NCBI RefSeq assembly: GCF_025699255.1
Contig: NZ_JAILWA010000001.1
Span: forward strand, 1-64,000
Source of the DNA: Nitrosopumilus sp.
GTDB lineage: Archaea > Thermoproteota > Nitrososphaeria > Nitrososphaerales > Nitrosopumilaceae
Reading direction: 5' to 3'
DNA: 64,000 nucleotides
Shown here: piece after piece, positions 50,620-60,077 of the stretch
How the letters are laid out: every line of letters begins with the position of its first letter
Numbering within the stretch: position 1 is the stretch's first letter
Notes under the pieces: model-generated
What the model saw: only the letters and a program-made list of their open reading frames with translations
What the model was told of the DNA's origin: nothing
Database searches by the model: none
Made by a program: the position numbers and the translations under genes

Positions 50620-51081
50620 TTATGTACTAATCTGTGTCTGGATTATGTTCCCTCTTTCAGTTGAACTTTGAATATCTAAAACACTAAATGATGAAAATGA
50701 TGGATCATTTATAGGAACTACAATGCTTGAATTTGGTCTAATTTCTCCTTCTGAAATACTGTGAATTTTACTAAACCCTGAATTTTTTTCTGATATGGTT
50801 ATTTTTTCAATATCTATTCCAATTTTTCCATTATTGGTAATTATCACAATAATTGTGTTACAAGGTGAATCGCTGCAATATACATATTCAAACGTCGCTG
50901 ATTCATTTAGCTTGTTTGTATAGTCATCTACTGTTTTTGACATCTCAATTTGTTGCGTTGATAATGATGTTTGACTCCATACAACTCCTGCACTACCTAA
51001 AATACACACTGCTGACATCATTATGGCTGAAGTAACTATTGTTGCTAAACCTCTTCTTTTTTGAATGTGTTTGGATGTCAT
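50620..51081 (-). CDS. Pilin-like secreted protein
   Basis: 153 residues. QKRRGLATIVTSAIMMSAVC with a following hydrophobic stretch is an archaeal class III signal. A C-terminal beta domain with CSDSPCNTIIVIITNNGKIG follows. It probably assembles with, or anchors, the 804-residue protein 48 bp downstream on the same strand. Confidence 0.75.
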   Translation of the reverse strand: MTSKHIQKRRGLATIVTSAIMMSAVCILGSAGVVWSQTSLSTQQIEMSKTVDDYTNKLNESATFEYVYCSDSPCNTIIVIITNNGKIGIDIEKITISEKNSGFSKIHSISEGEIRPNSSIVVPINDPSFSSFSVLDIQSSTERGNIIQTQIST

Positions 51082-51168
51082 ATTTTATTTCCCATTTTTG
51101 GGAATTTATTTTAAAGTCTGTTATTCTAATAACAAACTACTCTAATATGATATTATTATATGAGTTTA

Positions 51169-52305
51169 TTAATAAATATTGAATTTTTTAAAAGATTTTT
51201 CAAAAACACTTAGAGCTTTTTCAATGTCCTTGTCTGATAACCATGCTGTAACTGAAACCCTTAATCTTGCCTTGTTTTTAGGAACAGTTGGATATCTTAT
51301 TGGTTGAGCATATACTCCATTATTGAATAAAAATTTCCCAAATTCAAGTGCCTTTTTTTCATTACCAATAATAATCGGAATAATTTGTGTAGGGGATTTT
51401 ATTTCATATCCTAATTGTTTAAGGCCTCTTATCAGCATTTTTCTGTTTTCTTCTAATTTTTTTTGTTGTTTGCATCTGTTAGTTTGGAATCTTTTGTATG
51501 AATAATCTATTAAAAATGATGGAAGTGCAGATGTGTAGATAAAAGATTTTGATTTGTTAATGCACAAATCAACAATATTGTTTTGAGATGCAATATATCC
51601 TCCAAATGATCCTAATCCTTTACTTAAACTACTGATATACAAATCAATTTTTTTTGAAACATTAAAGTGATCTGGAGTTCCTTTCCCGTCTTTACCTAGT
51701 ACAAAATCCCCATGTGCATCATCTACAATTGTGATTGCGTCAGATTTTTCAGAAATTTCTGTCATTTCTTTTAATGATGAAATATCTCCATCCATACTGA
51801 AAACACCTTCAGTAATCACAAACTTGTTTTTTCCTTTCTGTTTTATTTTATTCTTCAAATCCTCCATGTCATTGTGTTTGTAAATTGAAACTTTTGCATC
51901 TGTCAGCTTACATGATTCAATTATGCTTGCATGATTTAATTCGTCACTAAATATGATGTCTCCTTTTTTTGCAATAGCTGAAATTGCTCCCAAATTTGCC
52001 ATGTATCCTGTCGGAAAAATCAAACTATTTTGTTGTGATTTGTGTTTTGCAAGTCTTTCTTCTAATTTCTTATATTCTTCATCATTTCCTGAAACTAACC
52101 TTGAACTTGATTGTAATTGTTTAATGTGAATTTTAGTTGTAGGAATTCCTAAATAATCATTTGAACATAAATTAAGCAATTTTTTGTTATTGATTGTTAT
52201 TTGCGAACCATGATTTGTCACATATCGTAATTTCCTGTATAGGTTTTTTTTCTTTAATTCTTCTAATTCCAAATCTATGAAATTTAGTTTATGTTTGGAG
52301 GCCAA
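51169..52305 (-). CDS. bioF: 8-amino-7-oxononanoate synthase
   Basis: 378 residues. PLP fold type I of the alpha-oxoamine synthase family: NLCSNDYLGIPTT, EERLAKHKSQQNSLIFPTGY, TIVDDAHGDFVLG, and the PLP lysine in YISSLSKGLGSFGGYIA. It joins pimeloyl-CoA (or ACP) and alanine. Overlaps the end of bioB by 17 bp, so both come from one mRNA. Confidence 0.95.
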   Translation of the reverse strand: MASKHKLNFIDLELEELKKKNLYRKLRYVTNHGSQITINNKKLLNLCSNDYLGIPTTKIHIKQLQSSSRLVSGNDEEYKKLEERLAKHKSQQNSLIFPTGYMANLGAISAIAKKGDIIFSDELNHASIIESCKLTDAKVSIYKHNDMEDLKNKIKQKGKNKFVITEGVFSMDGDISSLKEMTEISEKSDAITIVDDAHGDFVLGKDGKGTPDHFNVSKKIDLYISSLSKGLGSFGGYIASQNNIVDLCINKSKSFIYTSALPSFLIDYSYKRFQTNRCKQQKKLEENRKMLIRGLKQLGYEIKSPTQIIPIIIGNEKKALEFGKFLFNNGVYAQPIRYPTVPKNKARLRVSVTAWLSDKDIEKALSVFEKSFKKFNIY

Positions 52306-53266
52306 TTTTTTCTATCAATTTTCTATCTTTTTCAGCCTTATTTCCACCCATTGTTAGGTATCCTTCAGTGATAATCCCATTTGCCCCGCTCTGAAGAAGT
52401 TCTTCTCCTGAATCTCCCAATTTTGATTCTCTACCTCCAGAAATTTTGATAACTGATTCTGGAAGTAGAAATCTAATTACTGAAAACATCCTTACTATTT
52501 CGGAATTTGGAAGATCTGTTTGTAATTCTAAAGGCGTTCCTGGCATTGGAACAAGTATGTTTATGGTTACTTCTTCTGGAAATAACCTTCCTAGTTCTAT
52601 TGCGAGCTCTAATCTTTGTTCTCTAGTTTCTCCTAATCCAATAATTCCACCAGTACATAATTCTAAACCGGCGTCTCTTGCTATTGCTAATGTTTTCAAT
52701 CTGTCTTCATATGTATGAGTTGTACAAATTTCAGAAAATTTTGATTTTGCTGTTTCTAAATTATGATTATATCTTTTTACATTAAGTTCTTTTAATTTCT
52801 CTGCTTGTTTTGTTGTTAAAAATCCTAAACTACACTCTACACTAATTCCAACTTTGTCATTAATTTCTGTAATGATTTTACATACTTTTTCAAAATCTTT
52901 AGGTGATGGCTCTCTCCACGCTGCCACAAGACAATATGATTCTGCACCATCTTCTTTAGCTTTTTGTGCTTTTGAAACTACATCTTCTGGTGATGGTAAT
53001 TGGTATGTTTCTATACCTGTATCAAAAAATGCTGATTGTCCGCAAAATGTACAGTCTTCACTACATGCATTTTTTTTAATATTGTTTAATTGTTCTACAT
53101 CTACTTTTTTACCATTAAAATCCTGTGTAATTTCATTTGCAGATTTTGCTAATTCACTTAAAAACTCTTCAGGAATATTCAATAATTTTTTTGCATCCTC
53201 AGAGGATATTCCTATACCTGAAAAAACTTTTTCTTTACATTCTTTAATAATTTCTAGAGAATTCAT
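52289..53266 (-). CDS. bioB: Biotin synthase
   Basis: 325 residues. Radical-SAM site CSEDCTFC (Cys68, Cys72, Cys75), then SYCLVAAWREPSPKDFEKV, VECSLGFLT, KRYNHNLETAKSKF and GGIIGLGETREQRLELAIEL. Inserts sulfur into dethiobiotin. TATAAATA lies 21 bp before the ATG on the minus strand, so the transcript is probably leaderless, and the paired GTTAAC operator is directly upstream of it. Confidence 0.96.
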   Translation of the reverse strand: MNSLEIIKECKEKVFSGIGISSEDAKKLLNIPEEFLSELAKSANEITQDFNGKKVDVEQLNNIKKNACSEDCTFCGQSAFFDTGIETYQLPSPEDVVSKAQKAKEDGAESYCLVAAWREPSPKDFEKVCKIITEINDKVGISVECSLGFLTTKQAEKLKELNVKRYNHNLETAKSKFSEICTTHTYEDRLKTLAIARDAGLELCTGGIIGLGETREQRLELAIELGRLFPEEVTINILVPMPGTPLELQTDLPNSEIVRMFSVIRFLLPESVIKISGGRESKLGDSGEELLQSGANGIITEGYLTMGGNKAEKDRKLIEKIGLQT

Positions 53267-53286
53267 ACTATTTTTACGAAATATTC

Positions 53287-53294
53287 TATTTATA
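53287..53294 (-). promoter_or_regulatory. TATA box of bioB
   Basis: TATAAATA on the minus strand. Usual archaeal spacing would put the transcription start at or within a few bases of the bioB ATG. Confidence 0.65.
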
Positions 53295-53308
53295 ACAATA
53301 ATGGATAG

Positions 53309-53338
53309 GTTAACCTTCTCTCAAGCAGGGGGTTAACA
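53309..53338. promoter_or_regulatory. BirA-type biotin operator
   Basis: GTTAACC (53309-53315), 15 bases, GGTTAACA (53331-53338). This is the arm sequence and spacing of the BirA box known from bacteria and reported also for archaea (roughly TTGTwAACC-N14-16-GGTTwACAA). It lies between bioA and bioB, directly upstream of the bioB TATA box, where a bound biotin repressor would block TFB/TBP. The repressor gene is not in the window. Confidence 0.65.
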
Positions 53339-53339
53339 G

Positions 53340-54662
53340 TCAAATTATTTTTGGTATCGTGGCCTTGATTGTTTGGATTGTTCTGTTTAGGAGTAATTCT
53401 AGTTCATTTTCCGATATTGCCAAAGGGGGAACAAGCATGACTATGTTGCCTAATGTGCGGAGATAGATACCTTGTTTTCTTCCTTCTTCAAAGAATATCT
53501 TGTTAATGGATTTTTTAGGATGAATTGGCGTCTTTCTGTCTTTATTTGTAACTAGTTCTATTCCCATTAACATTCCTTTATGCCTAATATCTCCTACAAC
53601 ACCTATTTCAGAAATTTCTTGATAGAATTCCTCAAAAACCTTGGATGTTTTTTGTATTTTTTTAATGAGTTTATTTCTTTGATACATTTTGATATTTTGA
53701 TTCGCGATTGCAGCTGCAATAGGATTACCTGTATATGTATGTCCGTGAAAGAGATGCTTCCAATCATTGAAATCTCCCAAAAATGAATCATATACTTTTT
53801 TGGATGTTAAGGTTGCAGCCATTGTTAGATATCCACCAGTTAACATTTTTCCATATGCTACAATATCTGGAATGCTTTTTTGTTCTTCATATTGTATCAT
53901 TGATCCCAATCTTCCAAACCCCGTTGCTATTTCATCTAAAACAAACAACACATGATATTTTTTGCATAATTGACTAATCTTCTTTTGAAAATCTTTTGGA
54001 TAAATGATCACTCCTCCAGCTACCTGTGCCCCACTTTCCATGATGAATGCTGCAATGTCATTATTTTTTGAAAATCTTTTTTCAATTTTATCTAAACAAT
54101 AATTCTGATAATCTAAAAATGTAAATCCTTTTGGAATTCTGTATTTATTAGGAACTGAAAACTGTACTGTTGAGAATAATTGTTTTCTGAATTTTCCAAA
54201 AAATTCTGGAACATACCCTACAGACATTGCACCAAATGTGTCGCCATGATACCCGTTTTCAACTGTCGCAATCTTTGTCTTATTTTTCTCTCCTATATTT
54301 TTCCAATACTGTAATGCAATTTTTATTGCAATTTCCATTGCTGATGAACCATTATCAGAATAAAACACTCTGTGCATCCCAGGGGAAATTTTTACTAGAC
54401 TTTCTCCAAGGCTTTCTGCAGGTTCATTTGTTAAATTAAACATTGAGGAGTGTTGGAGTTTTTTACTTTGATTTATGATGGCTTTGACTAGTTCTGGATT
54501 TGAATGCCCCCAAACATTACACCACATAGATGCTACTGCATCTATCATTTTCTTTCCTTTTGAATCTGTTAACCATACTCCTTTAGCACTTTTTATCTCT
54601 CCAAATGAGTCCCATTCTTTCATCTGGGTGTTTGGATACCATACAAAACTAGACTTTTTCAA
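53340..54662 (-). CDS. bioA: Adenosylmethionine-8-amino-7-oxononanoate aminotransferase
   Basis: 440 residues. Class III aminotransferase: WPN-like SFVWYPNTQMKEWDSF start, ASMWCNVWGHSNPELVKAII, VENGYHGDTFGAMSVG, FVLDEIATGFGRLG and PLP lysine in IVAYGKMLTGGYLTMA; SAM-binding Tyr region near HGHTYTGNPIAAA. Converts KAPA to DAPA. It ends 2 bp from the operator and has bioD divergent on its other side. Confidence 0.95.
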   Translation of the reverse strand: MKKSSFVWYPNTQMKEWDSFGEIKSAKGVWLTDSKGKKMIDAVASMWCNVWGHSNPELVKAIINQSKKLQHSSMFNLTNEPAESLGESLVKISPGMHRVFYSDNGSSAMEIAIKIALQYWKNIGEKNKTKIATVENGYHGDTFGAMSVGYVPEFFGKFRKQLFSTVQFSVPNKYRIPKGFTFLDYQNYCLDKIEKRFSKNNDIAAFIMESGAQVAGGVIIYPKDFQKKISQLCKKYHVLFVLDEIATGFGRLGSMIQYEEQKSIPDIVAYGKMLTGGYLTMAATLTSKKVYDSFLGDFNDWKHLFHGHTYTGNPIAAAIANQNIKMYQRNKLIKKIQKTSKVFEEFYQEISEIGVVGDIRHKGMLMGIELVTNKDRKTPIHPKKSINKIFFEEGRKQGIYLRTLGNIVMLVPPLAISENELELLLNRTIQTIKATIPKII

Positions 54663-54733
54663 GTAGTATCTGTAACTCCAATGTTCTTAATAATCAAACG
54701 ATAAGATTAATCAGTAATCTCTTCTCACATTTC

Positions 54734-55423
54734 TTGTTGAAGTCGTTATTTGTTACAGGAACTGATACTGATGTTGGTAAAACCTACATTACTGCAGGAT
54801 TGGCTATCACTTTGCGTAAAATGGGGATGGATGTTGGGGTGATGAAACCTTTTGCTGCAGGCACTGCCCAGAAAAAAGGCTACAAATCTGAAGATGTGGA
54901 AATTTTATCTAATTCTGCACAAGTAAAGGATTCTGAAAATTTGATAAATCCTCAATTTTTTCCAATACCTGCTTCACCATATACTGCATGGAAAACTTTG
55001 AAAACTAAACCCAATCTAAATTTGATAATATCTAATTTCAAAAAATTATCAAAACTTCATGAGATGATGCTGGTTGAAGGTATGGGTGGAATAATGACCC
55101 CTATCCTCAAAAACTATTTTGTAACTGATCTGATAAAAGCAATGAAACTTCCTGTAGTTATTGTTACACGAACCAAAGTTGGAACTGTTAATCACACTAT
55201 AATGACTGTAAAGATGTGCGAAAAATACAAAATTCCAATTAAAGGAATAATAATAAATGATTTTGACTCTAATGGTTACAAAATAAATGAACTTTCTCGC
55301 GACTTGAAGAATTTAACTAATATTCCGATTTTAGGTTCAATTCCTTTTATCAAAGATATGAGTGATTCATCCATGTACAAAATTTTTAAGAAAAATCTTG
55401 ACCTGAAATTAATTTTAAAGTGA
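54734..55423 (+). CDS. bioD: Dethiobiotin synthetase
   Basis: 229 residues from a TTG start. P-loop GTDTDVGKT (residues 9-17), then VGVMKPFAAG and MMLVEGMGGIMTP. It closes the ureido ring with CO2 and ATP. Divergent from bioA; the 71-bp spacer has no paired GTTAAC site, so only the bioB promoter carries the operator. Its stop overlaps the next gene by 4 bp. Confidence 0.93.
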   Translation: MLKSLFVTGTDTDVGKTYITAGLAITLRKMGMDVGVMKPFAAGTAQKKGYKSEDVEILSNSAQVKDSENLINPQFFPIPASPYTAWKTLKTKPNLNLIISNFKKLSKLHEMMLVEGMGGIMTPILKNYFVTDLIKAMKLPVVIVTRTKVGTVNHTIMTVKMCEKYKIPIKGIIINDFDSNGYKINELSRDLKNLTNIPILGSIPFIKDMSDSSMYKIFKKNLDLKLILK

Positions 55424-56699
55424 ATGAAATGACATTAAAAAATTATATTTTTAAAAACTTGTGGCTCCAAGTTGTAATATCTCTAATGATTGGTCTCCCT
55501 GTTGGGTTGATTTTAGGATATGATCTAGGGATGGGACTAAATGATGATAGTCTCAGTTTTATTACTTCTTATCTCTCGATTCCTGCCAACATTTTTCTGA
55601 GTCTTATTTACATGATAATAGTTCCGTTAATCTTTTCTTCAATTGTTGTAGCAATTACATCGTTAGGTACTACCAACAAACTAAAAACTCTGGGATTGGG
55701 TGTTGGAGCTTATTTTGTAATGACTACAATAATTGCAATTCTTGTGGCTGTATTTCTTGTGTCTGTGATATCTCCTGGAACTGTCATCGACTTTTCTTCA
55801 CTAAAGGAATCGTATGATCTTTCAGATGCCGATGTTGAGATTACTGATGGATTTTCTTTAGATGATATTCCAAATGCTGTATCTAGCATTATTCCAAGAA
55901 ATCCTATAACTTCATATCTTGAAGGACAGATGCTAAGCATTTTGATATTTGCTTTGATTATAGGTATGTCTCTTGCAGCGCTACCAAAAGAATCTGCCAA
56001 ACCTCTTTTAGACATTCTTGAAACAATTCAAAAAGTAACGCTATACATCCTATTGTTTTCTATGAAGATTGTACCGTTTGCTGTTTTTGGATTGATTGTT
56101 GGAATGATCTCCAAAGTGGGCATAGGTTCTATGATAGGAATGGGTGCATACATGGGAACTGTAGTACTGGGTCTTGGAGTTATGTTATTAGTATACACAT
56201 TATTTTTGAAGTTTGTAGCAAAGAGACCAATCTCTTCCACGTTTTCAAAATTCCGCAATCCACAAACAGTGTCTTTTTCAACTGCTAGCTCAATGGCTAC
56301 CATGCCTGTTACATTAAAGACTGCAGAAGAAAGTCTAAAGATAGACACAGGGGCTCAAAATTTGTAATTCCATTTGGAACTACTGTTAACATGGATGGCA
56401 CCGCATTATATCAGGTCATAGCTGTATTTTTCTTGGCCCAACTCTTTTCCATTGAATTGAGCATGCTGTCTATTTTTGTAATCATTGTCACATCTCTTTT
56501 GGCATCTATTGGAACTCCTGCTGTACCTGGAGCTGGCGTAATTGTATTGTCTACAATACTAATAACGGTTGGCATTCCTCCAGTTGGAATTTTACTGTTG
56601 ATTTCTGTGGATAGAATTTTGGATATGATTAGAACTATGGTCAATGTTACAGGTGATCTTACAGCTTGTTGTGTATTTGACAAAATAACTCGAGACTAG
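55420..56699 (+). pseudogene. Dicarboxylate/amino-acid:cation symporter with a single-base frameshift
   Basis: DAACS (GltP/DctA-like) family. Frame one runs to a stop at 56365-56367: ISLMIGLPVGLILGYDLGMG, FLSLIYMIIVPLIFSSIVVA and FSTASSMATMPVTLKTAEES, the serine-rich loop. The next conserved part, SKFVIPFGTTVNMDGTALYQ, is intact but in the next frame from about 56355. One missing base in the GGGGCTC stretch (56350-56356) explains it. With one base added, the protein would be 426 residues, the family length. Either a recent pseudogene, a sequencing error, or recoding. It overlaps bioD by 4 bp. Confidence 0.85.
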
Positions 56700-56704
56700 A
56701 AGCA

Positions 56705-57253
56705 TTATATTCGTAAAATTTTGAACTTGTTGGTTCCTTCAACATTGCTAAATTGAGCAATTTCAAAGATGATTTTTGAAAATGACTTGCTTTCCTTTGA
56801 CAACACAAAAGATTTTTTGTTTATTGGTAAATTTTCAGATAAAATTAACCATATGTTATCTTTTTCAGGCTGAATTTTCTCTAGTTGAAGAATCTTTTTT
56901 TCAATTATCTTGATGTCTGAAGATTTTGGTATGCAAATCAACAATGTCTTTTTTGGATCTTTCTCTAATGTTTTGATATCTGGGATTACAATGTCTAGTT
57001 CATTTTGCTTATATTCGACTTTTCTTTGACTGGCAATTAGTGCATTTGTAAGCAAATAGTGTAATAACCCAGTAGCTAGTGCCCCTACTGATTCATCTTT
57101 ATCCCCCATGAATAGAATTTCATCATAACAGTTTTTGATAACTTCCTCAATTATAACATCAAATTTTTTTTCAATTATTAATTTGGGGATTGATTCTGAA
57201 TTTTTGATATATTCAAACAAATAATCTTTAATTGGATTTGATTCTTCTTCCAA
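56705..57253 (-). CDS. Conserved protein of unknown function
   Basis: 182 residues, not recognised. Soluble alpha/beta: FDVIIEEVIKNCYDEILFMG, then KKTLLICIPKSSDIKIIEKK and NIWLILSENLPINKKSF. The regular strand-helix order suggests a Rossmann-like fold without a P-loop. Convergent with the symporter gene (5-bp gap). Confidence 0.6.
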   Translation of the reverse strand: MEEESNPIKDYLFEYIKNSESIPKLIIEKKFDVIIEEVIKNCYDEILFMGDKDESVGALATGLLHYLLTNALIASQRKVEYKQNELDIVIPDIKTLEKDPKKTLLICIPKSSDIKIIEKKILQLEKIQPEKDNIWLILSENLPINKKSFVLSKESKSFSKIIFEIAQFSNVEGTNKFKILRI

Positions 57254-57329
57254 GCTGTTTAAAACATGTTTTTCTTTTTAATTAATCCTTGGCAAATAAT
57301 TTTAAAAAGCATGTTGGGTTTTTTCTATC

Positions 57330-57800
57330 ATGTCTATTTTTGGAGATTTAGTTGAATTAACTGATGATGAATCCGTTCACCAATTTGATGAAAAAACAAT
57401 TGAAAGCATTCCTTGGGAATTGCATGAAGGCATCAAAATTCCATCTGAAACATGTTCATTATATTCAATTGGTTTAGATCATCTTTCTATTGATGAATTA
57501 CCTTCTGCCATATTTGAAATTATTAAAAAATCTTCATTCAGTCATATTTATCCACATATTTACCCATATGATGAATTGTTGATATTGTTCTTTGAGTTTG
57601 CCATTGAAAAAGATACAGATCAATTTGAATTTGGACATTTCGGCATAGTTCCTGCCAGTGATTTTTTTAATGCATTAAATGATGATTACGTTATTAAAAT
57701 AAGAGATAAAAAATTCAAACTTAAAAAATCTGCTTTAAAAAAAATTCTAGAAAAAGTAACTGAATTTAAAAATCAATTTCCTAATAATTCATTATTGTAA
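57330..57800 (+). CDS. Conserved protein of unknown function
   Basis: 156 residues, not recognised. Soluble, acidic. HIYPHIYPYDELLILFFEFA is the most unusual part; a basic helix ends it (KFKLKKSALKKILEKVTEFK). Divergent from the 182-residue gene, so they may share a promoter region. Confidence 0.6.
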   Translation: MSIFGDLVELTDDESVHQFDEKTIESIPWELHEGIKIPSETCSLYSIGLDHLSIDELPSAIFEIIKKSSFSHIYPHIYPYDELLILFFEFAIEKDTDQFEFGHFGIVPASDFFNALNDDYVIKIRDKKFKLKKSALKKILEKVTEFKNQFPNNSLL

Positions 57801-57825
57801 ACAGATAATCTTATTTTACAACACA

Positions 57826-59220
57826 CTATTCATTGAAAATATAACGTCTTTCTCCTCTGGATTCTTTCTCTGTATCTACATGTACAAGAACAAACTCTTT
57901 TTTTGAATCTACCATAGATTCTTCTGGAGATAACTTGTTTTCATGTAATTCTTCATATTCTTCCCAAGTAAGCCTTCTTCTTTCTCCAATCTCTGTTTCC
58001 AAATTCATGTTCTTTACAATTTCTTTGTAGGTTGGTTGTACCACTCCACTAAACACCATGGCACTACTTCCACTTCCGTAGGAACCAAATCCTATTCTTT
58101 TTCCATCAAGATCAATTCCTTTTTGATATTCAAATTCTAGACTACTTCGGAATCCCAAATACAATGATGCCGTGTAAAGATTACCAATCATACTGGATGC
58201 AATAAGTGAACTTGATAGTTTTGATTCATAGACTTCTTGATATGCTTGTGTTTTTGTAAACAGTTTAGTGAATTCATGATCCTTTGCCATGAATTCCTCA
58301 TCTCCCAATACTGATTCTATGGTTCCACGAGGATCTTTTGGAATAGGTTCTTCAATTCCTATTTCTTGTAAAATTTTCTTCCATCTTGGTAATTGTCTCC
58401 ATTCATGTCGAACTAGATATGCTAATGCTTTTTTCCCCATATTGCTATATGGCAAATGCATATTGATGTAATCCATATGATCTAAAATTGTTTCACCTGG
58501 TTCCATTTTGATCAGTCCTGTTGAGATTACTTTTTTCTTGTATGCTTCAAGTGCTTTTCTTACTTGAATCATGTATAGTAAATTGGAGTATTGGCCATGA
58601 ACAATAGGAGTTTCTTTTCCAAATGGTCTGTAAAAATCATATTCATCTTTAATGGATGTGGATGTTACTTTGGGATCAAATGCTAACAATCTTGGATTGT
58701 CATTTAGAAGCATAACTACTGCCCCTGCACCTTGTGTCATTTCTCCACTTGAACCCATATCATATTTTGCAATATCTGACACTACTACTAACGCATGTTT
58801 TCCTTCTGCTTCTCCTGCTCTAATCCAATTTGTATTATCATAAAGTGCATACGACCCACTTACACAAGCAAATTTAGTTTCAACTCCTCCACAATGCTCA
58901 AATGCACCTTGTCCGTAAACTTGTTCTAACATACCTACAACATACGAGTTCATTGCTTTTGATTCATCAAATGCTGATTCTGTTGAAACATACAATCTGC
59001 CAATATCTTCAGGTGACAGTTTATTTTTTTGCATTATTCGTAAACATGCGTTTGCAGCTAGACATGCTGGATCCTGATTTGCATCCACAATTGCCATTTG
59101 AGAAACACCTAGACCTTTTTGCAATTTGACTGGGTCTAGTCCTCTATTATCTGCAAAATCAGATGCATCTAGGTATAATCTAGGGATGTAGATTGCAATA
59201 TCGTCAATTCCAGCTGCCAT
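57826..59220 (-). CDS. Hydroxymethylglutaryl-CoA synthase
   Basis: 464 residues from ATG 59220, which has GGAGG 8 bases upstream; an ATG eight codons earlier is less likely. Catalytic Glu82 (STESAFDESKAMNSYV) and Cys119 (ETKFACVSGSYALY) are visible, and GPGAG-like SYGSGSSAMVFSG closes the fold. It condenses acetyl-CoA and acetoacetyl-CoA, the first committed step to mevalonate and archaeal lipids. No thiolase or DUF35 gene adjoins it, unlike in many archaea. Confidence 0.94.
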   Translation of the reverse strand: MAAGIDDIAIYIPRLYLDASDFADNRGLDPVKLQKGLGVSQMAIVDANQDPACLAANACLRIMQKNKLSPEDIGRLYVSTESAFDESKAMNSYVVGMLEQVYGQGAFEHCGGVETKFACVSGSYALYDNTNWIRAGEAEGKHALVVVSDIAKYDMGSSGEMTQGAGAVVMLLNDNPRLLAFDPKVTSTSIKDEYDFYRPFGKETPIVHGQYSNLLYMIQVRKALEAYKKKVISTGLIKMEPGETILDHMDYINMHLPYSNMGKKALAYLVRHEWRQLPRWKKILQEIGIEEPIPKDPRGTIESVLGDEEFMAKDHEFTKLFTKTQAYQEVYESKLSSSLIASSMIGNLYTASLYLGFRSSLEFEYQKGIDLDGKRIGFGSYGSGSSAMVFSGVVQPTYKEIVKNMNLETEIGERRRLTWEEYEELHENKLSPEESMVDSKKEFVLVHVDTEKESRGERRYIFNE

Positions 59221-59331
59221 AAGCTTGCCTCCGAGTTTGTACATTTAAGGATATTGGGTAAATTCTAAGTAACTAGGAAGGAAATTTTAGTAATTTTTTA
59301 ATAATTTGATTTATAAAATGATCGCAATTTA

Positions 59332-60036
59332 TTATTGTTTTAATTCATCTTCAAAAACTTTTTCAAAAGTTTCATAAGGCTGAGCTCCAAACAACCTTGT
59401 TGTTTTTCCATCTGGTCCTATGACAAAAAATGCGGGCGTTCCAGTAAGTTCCAAACTCTTTGCATCCTCATTGCTTCCCAAGATTGTTTGAGAGTGCATT
59501 CCTTCTAACATACATTCAGTCCAGATATCCATGTCTAATCCAATTTCCTGTGCAAATCTTCCAAGATTTTCCGATGATGCCCACCCGTTATTTTCTCCCG
59601 TCCAATTAGTGTACAAAATATCGTGATATTCCCAAAACAATCCTTGATCTTTTGCACAATGGGCTCCATGTGAGGCATTTACTGAATCAGGACCAATAAT
59701 GTTGTAATCTTTAAAGATCATTTTGACCTTGCCTGTTTCTACATAATTTTTCAAAATACTGTCTTCTGTAGAATGAAAGAAAACATTACAAAAATGACAT
59801 TGATAGTCACCAAATTCAATCAAAGTTACTGGAGCTGTGGGATTTCCAAGTATGGGTGAACCATTTGCCAAAAATGTATTCATTGTGATTTTTGCAGGAC
59901 CTATTGGTTGAATAGTGGGTGTAGGCTCTATTTTTAATTCCGCAGGGTTTGTTATTTCTTCAAATGCTATAAATGCAATAATTATTACTATTGCAGATAT
60001 TCCAGATCCTATTGCAATAGAGGGACCATGTATCAT
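59332..60036 (-). CDS. DsbA/DSBA-like thioredoxin-fold protein, membrane anchored
   Basis: 234 residues. N-terminal span (AIGSGISAIVIIIAFIAFEE). DsbA-like domain: PVTLIEFGDYQCHFCNVFFH with active-site CHFC, then NASHGAHCAKDQGLFWEYHD and ELTGTPAFFVIGPDGKTT with the cis-Pro. Likely forms or isomerises disulfides outside the membrane, as do several paralogues in thaumarchaea. Confidence 0.9.
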   Translation of the reverse strand: MIHGPSIAIGSGISAIVIIIAFIAFEEITNPAELKIEPTPTIQPIGPAKITMNTFLANGSPILGNPTAPVTLIEFGDYQCHFCNVFFHSTEDSILKNYVETGKVKMIFKDYNIIGPDSVNASHGAHCAKDQGLFWEYHDILYTNWTGENNGWASSENLGRFAQEIGLDMDIWTECMLEGMHSQTILGSNEDAKSLELTGTPAFFVIGPDGKTTRLFGAQPYETFEKVFEDELKQ

Positions 60037-60077
60037 TGAATTTTATTATTTTTTAGTACATTTAGTCTTTTGTGATT

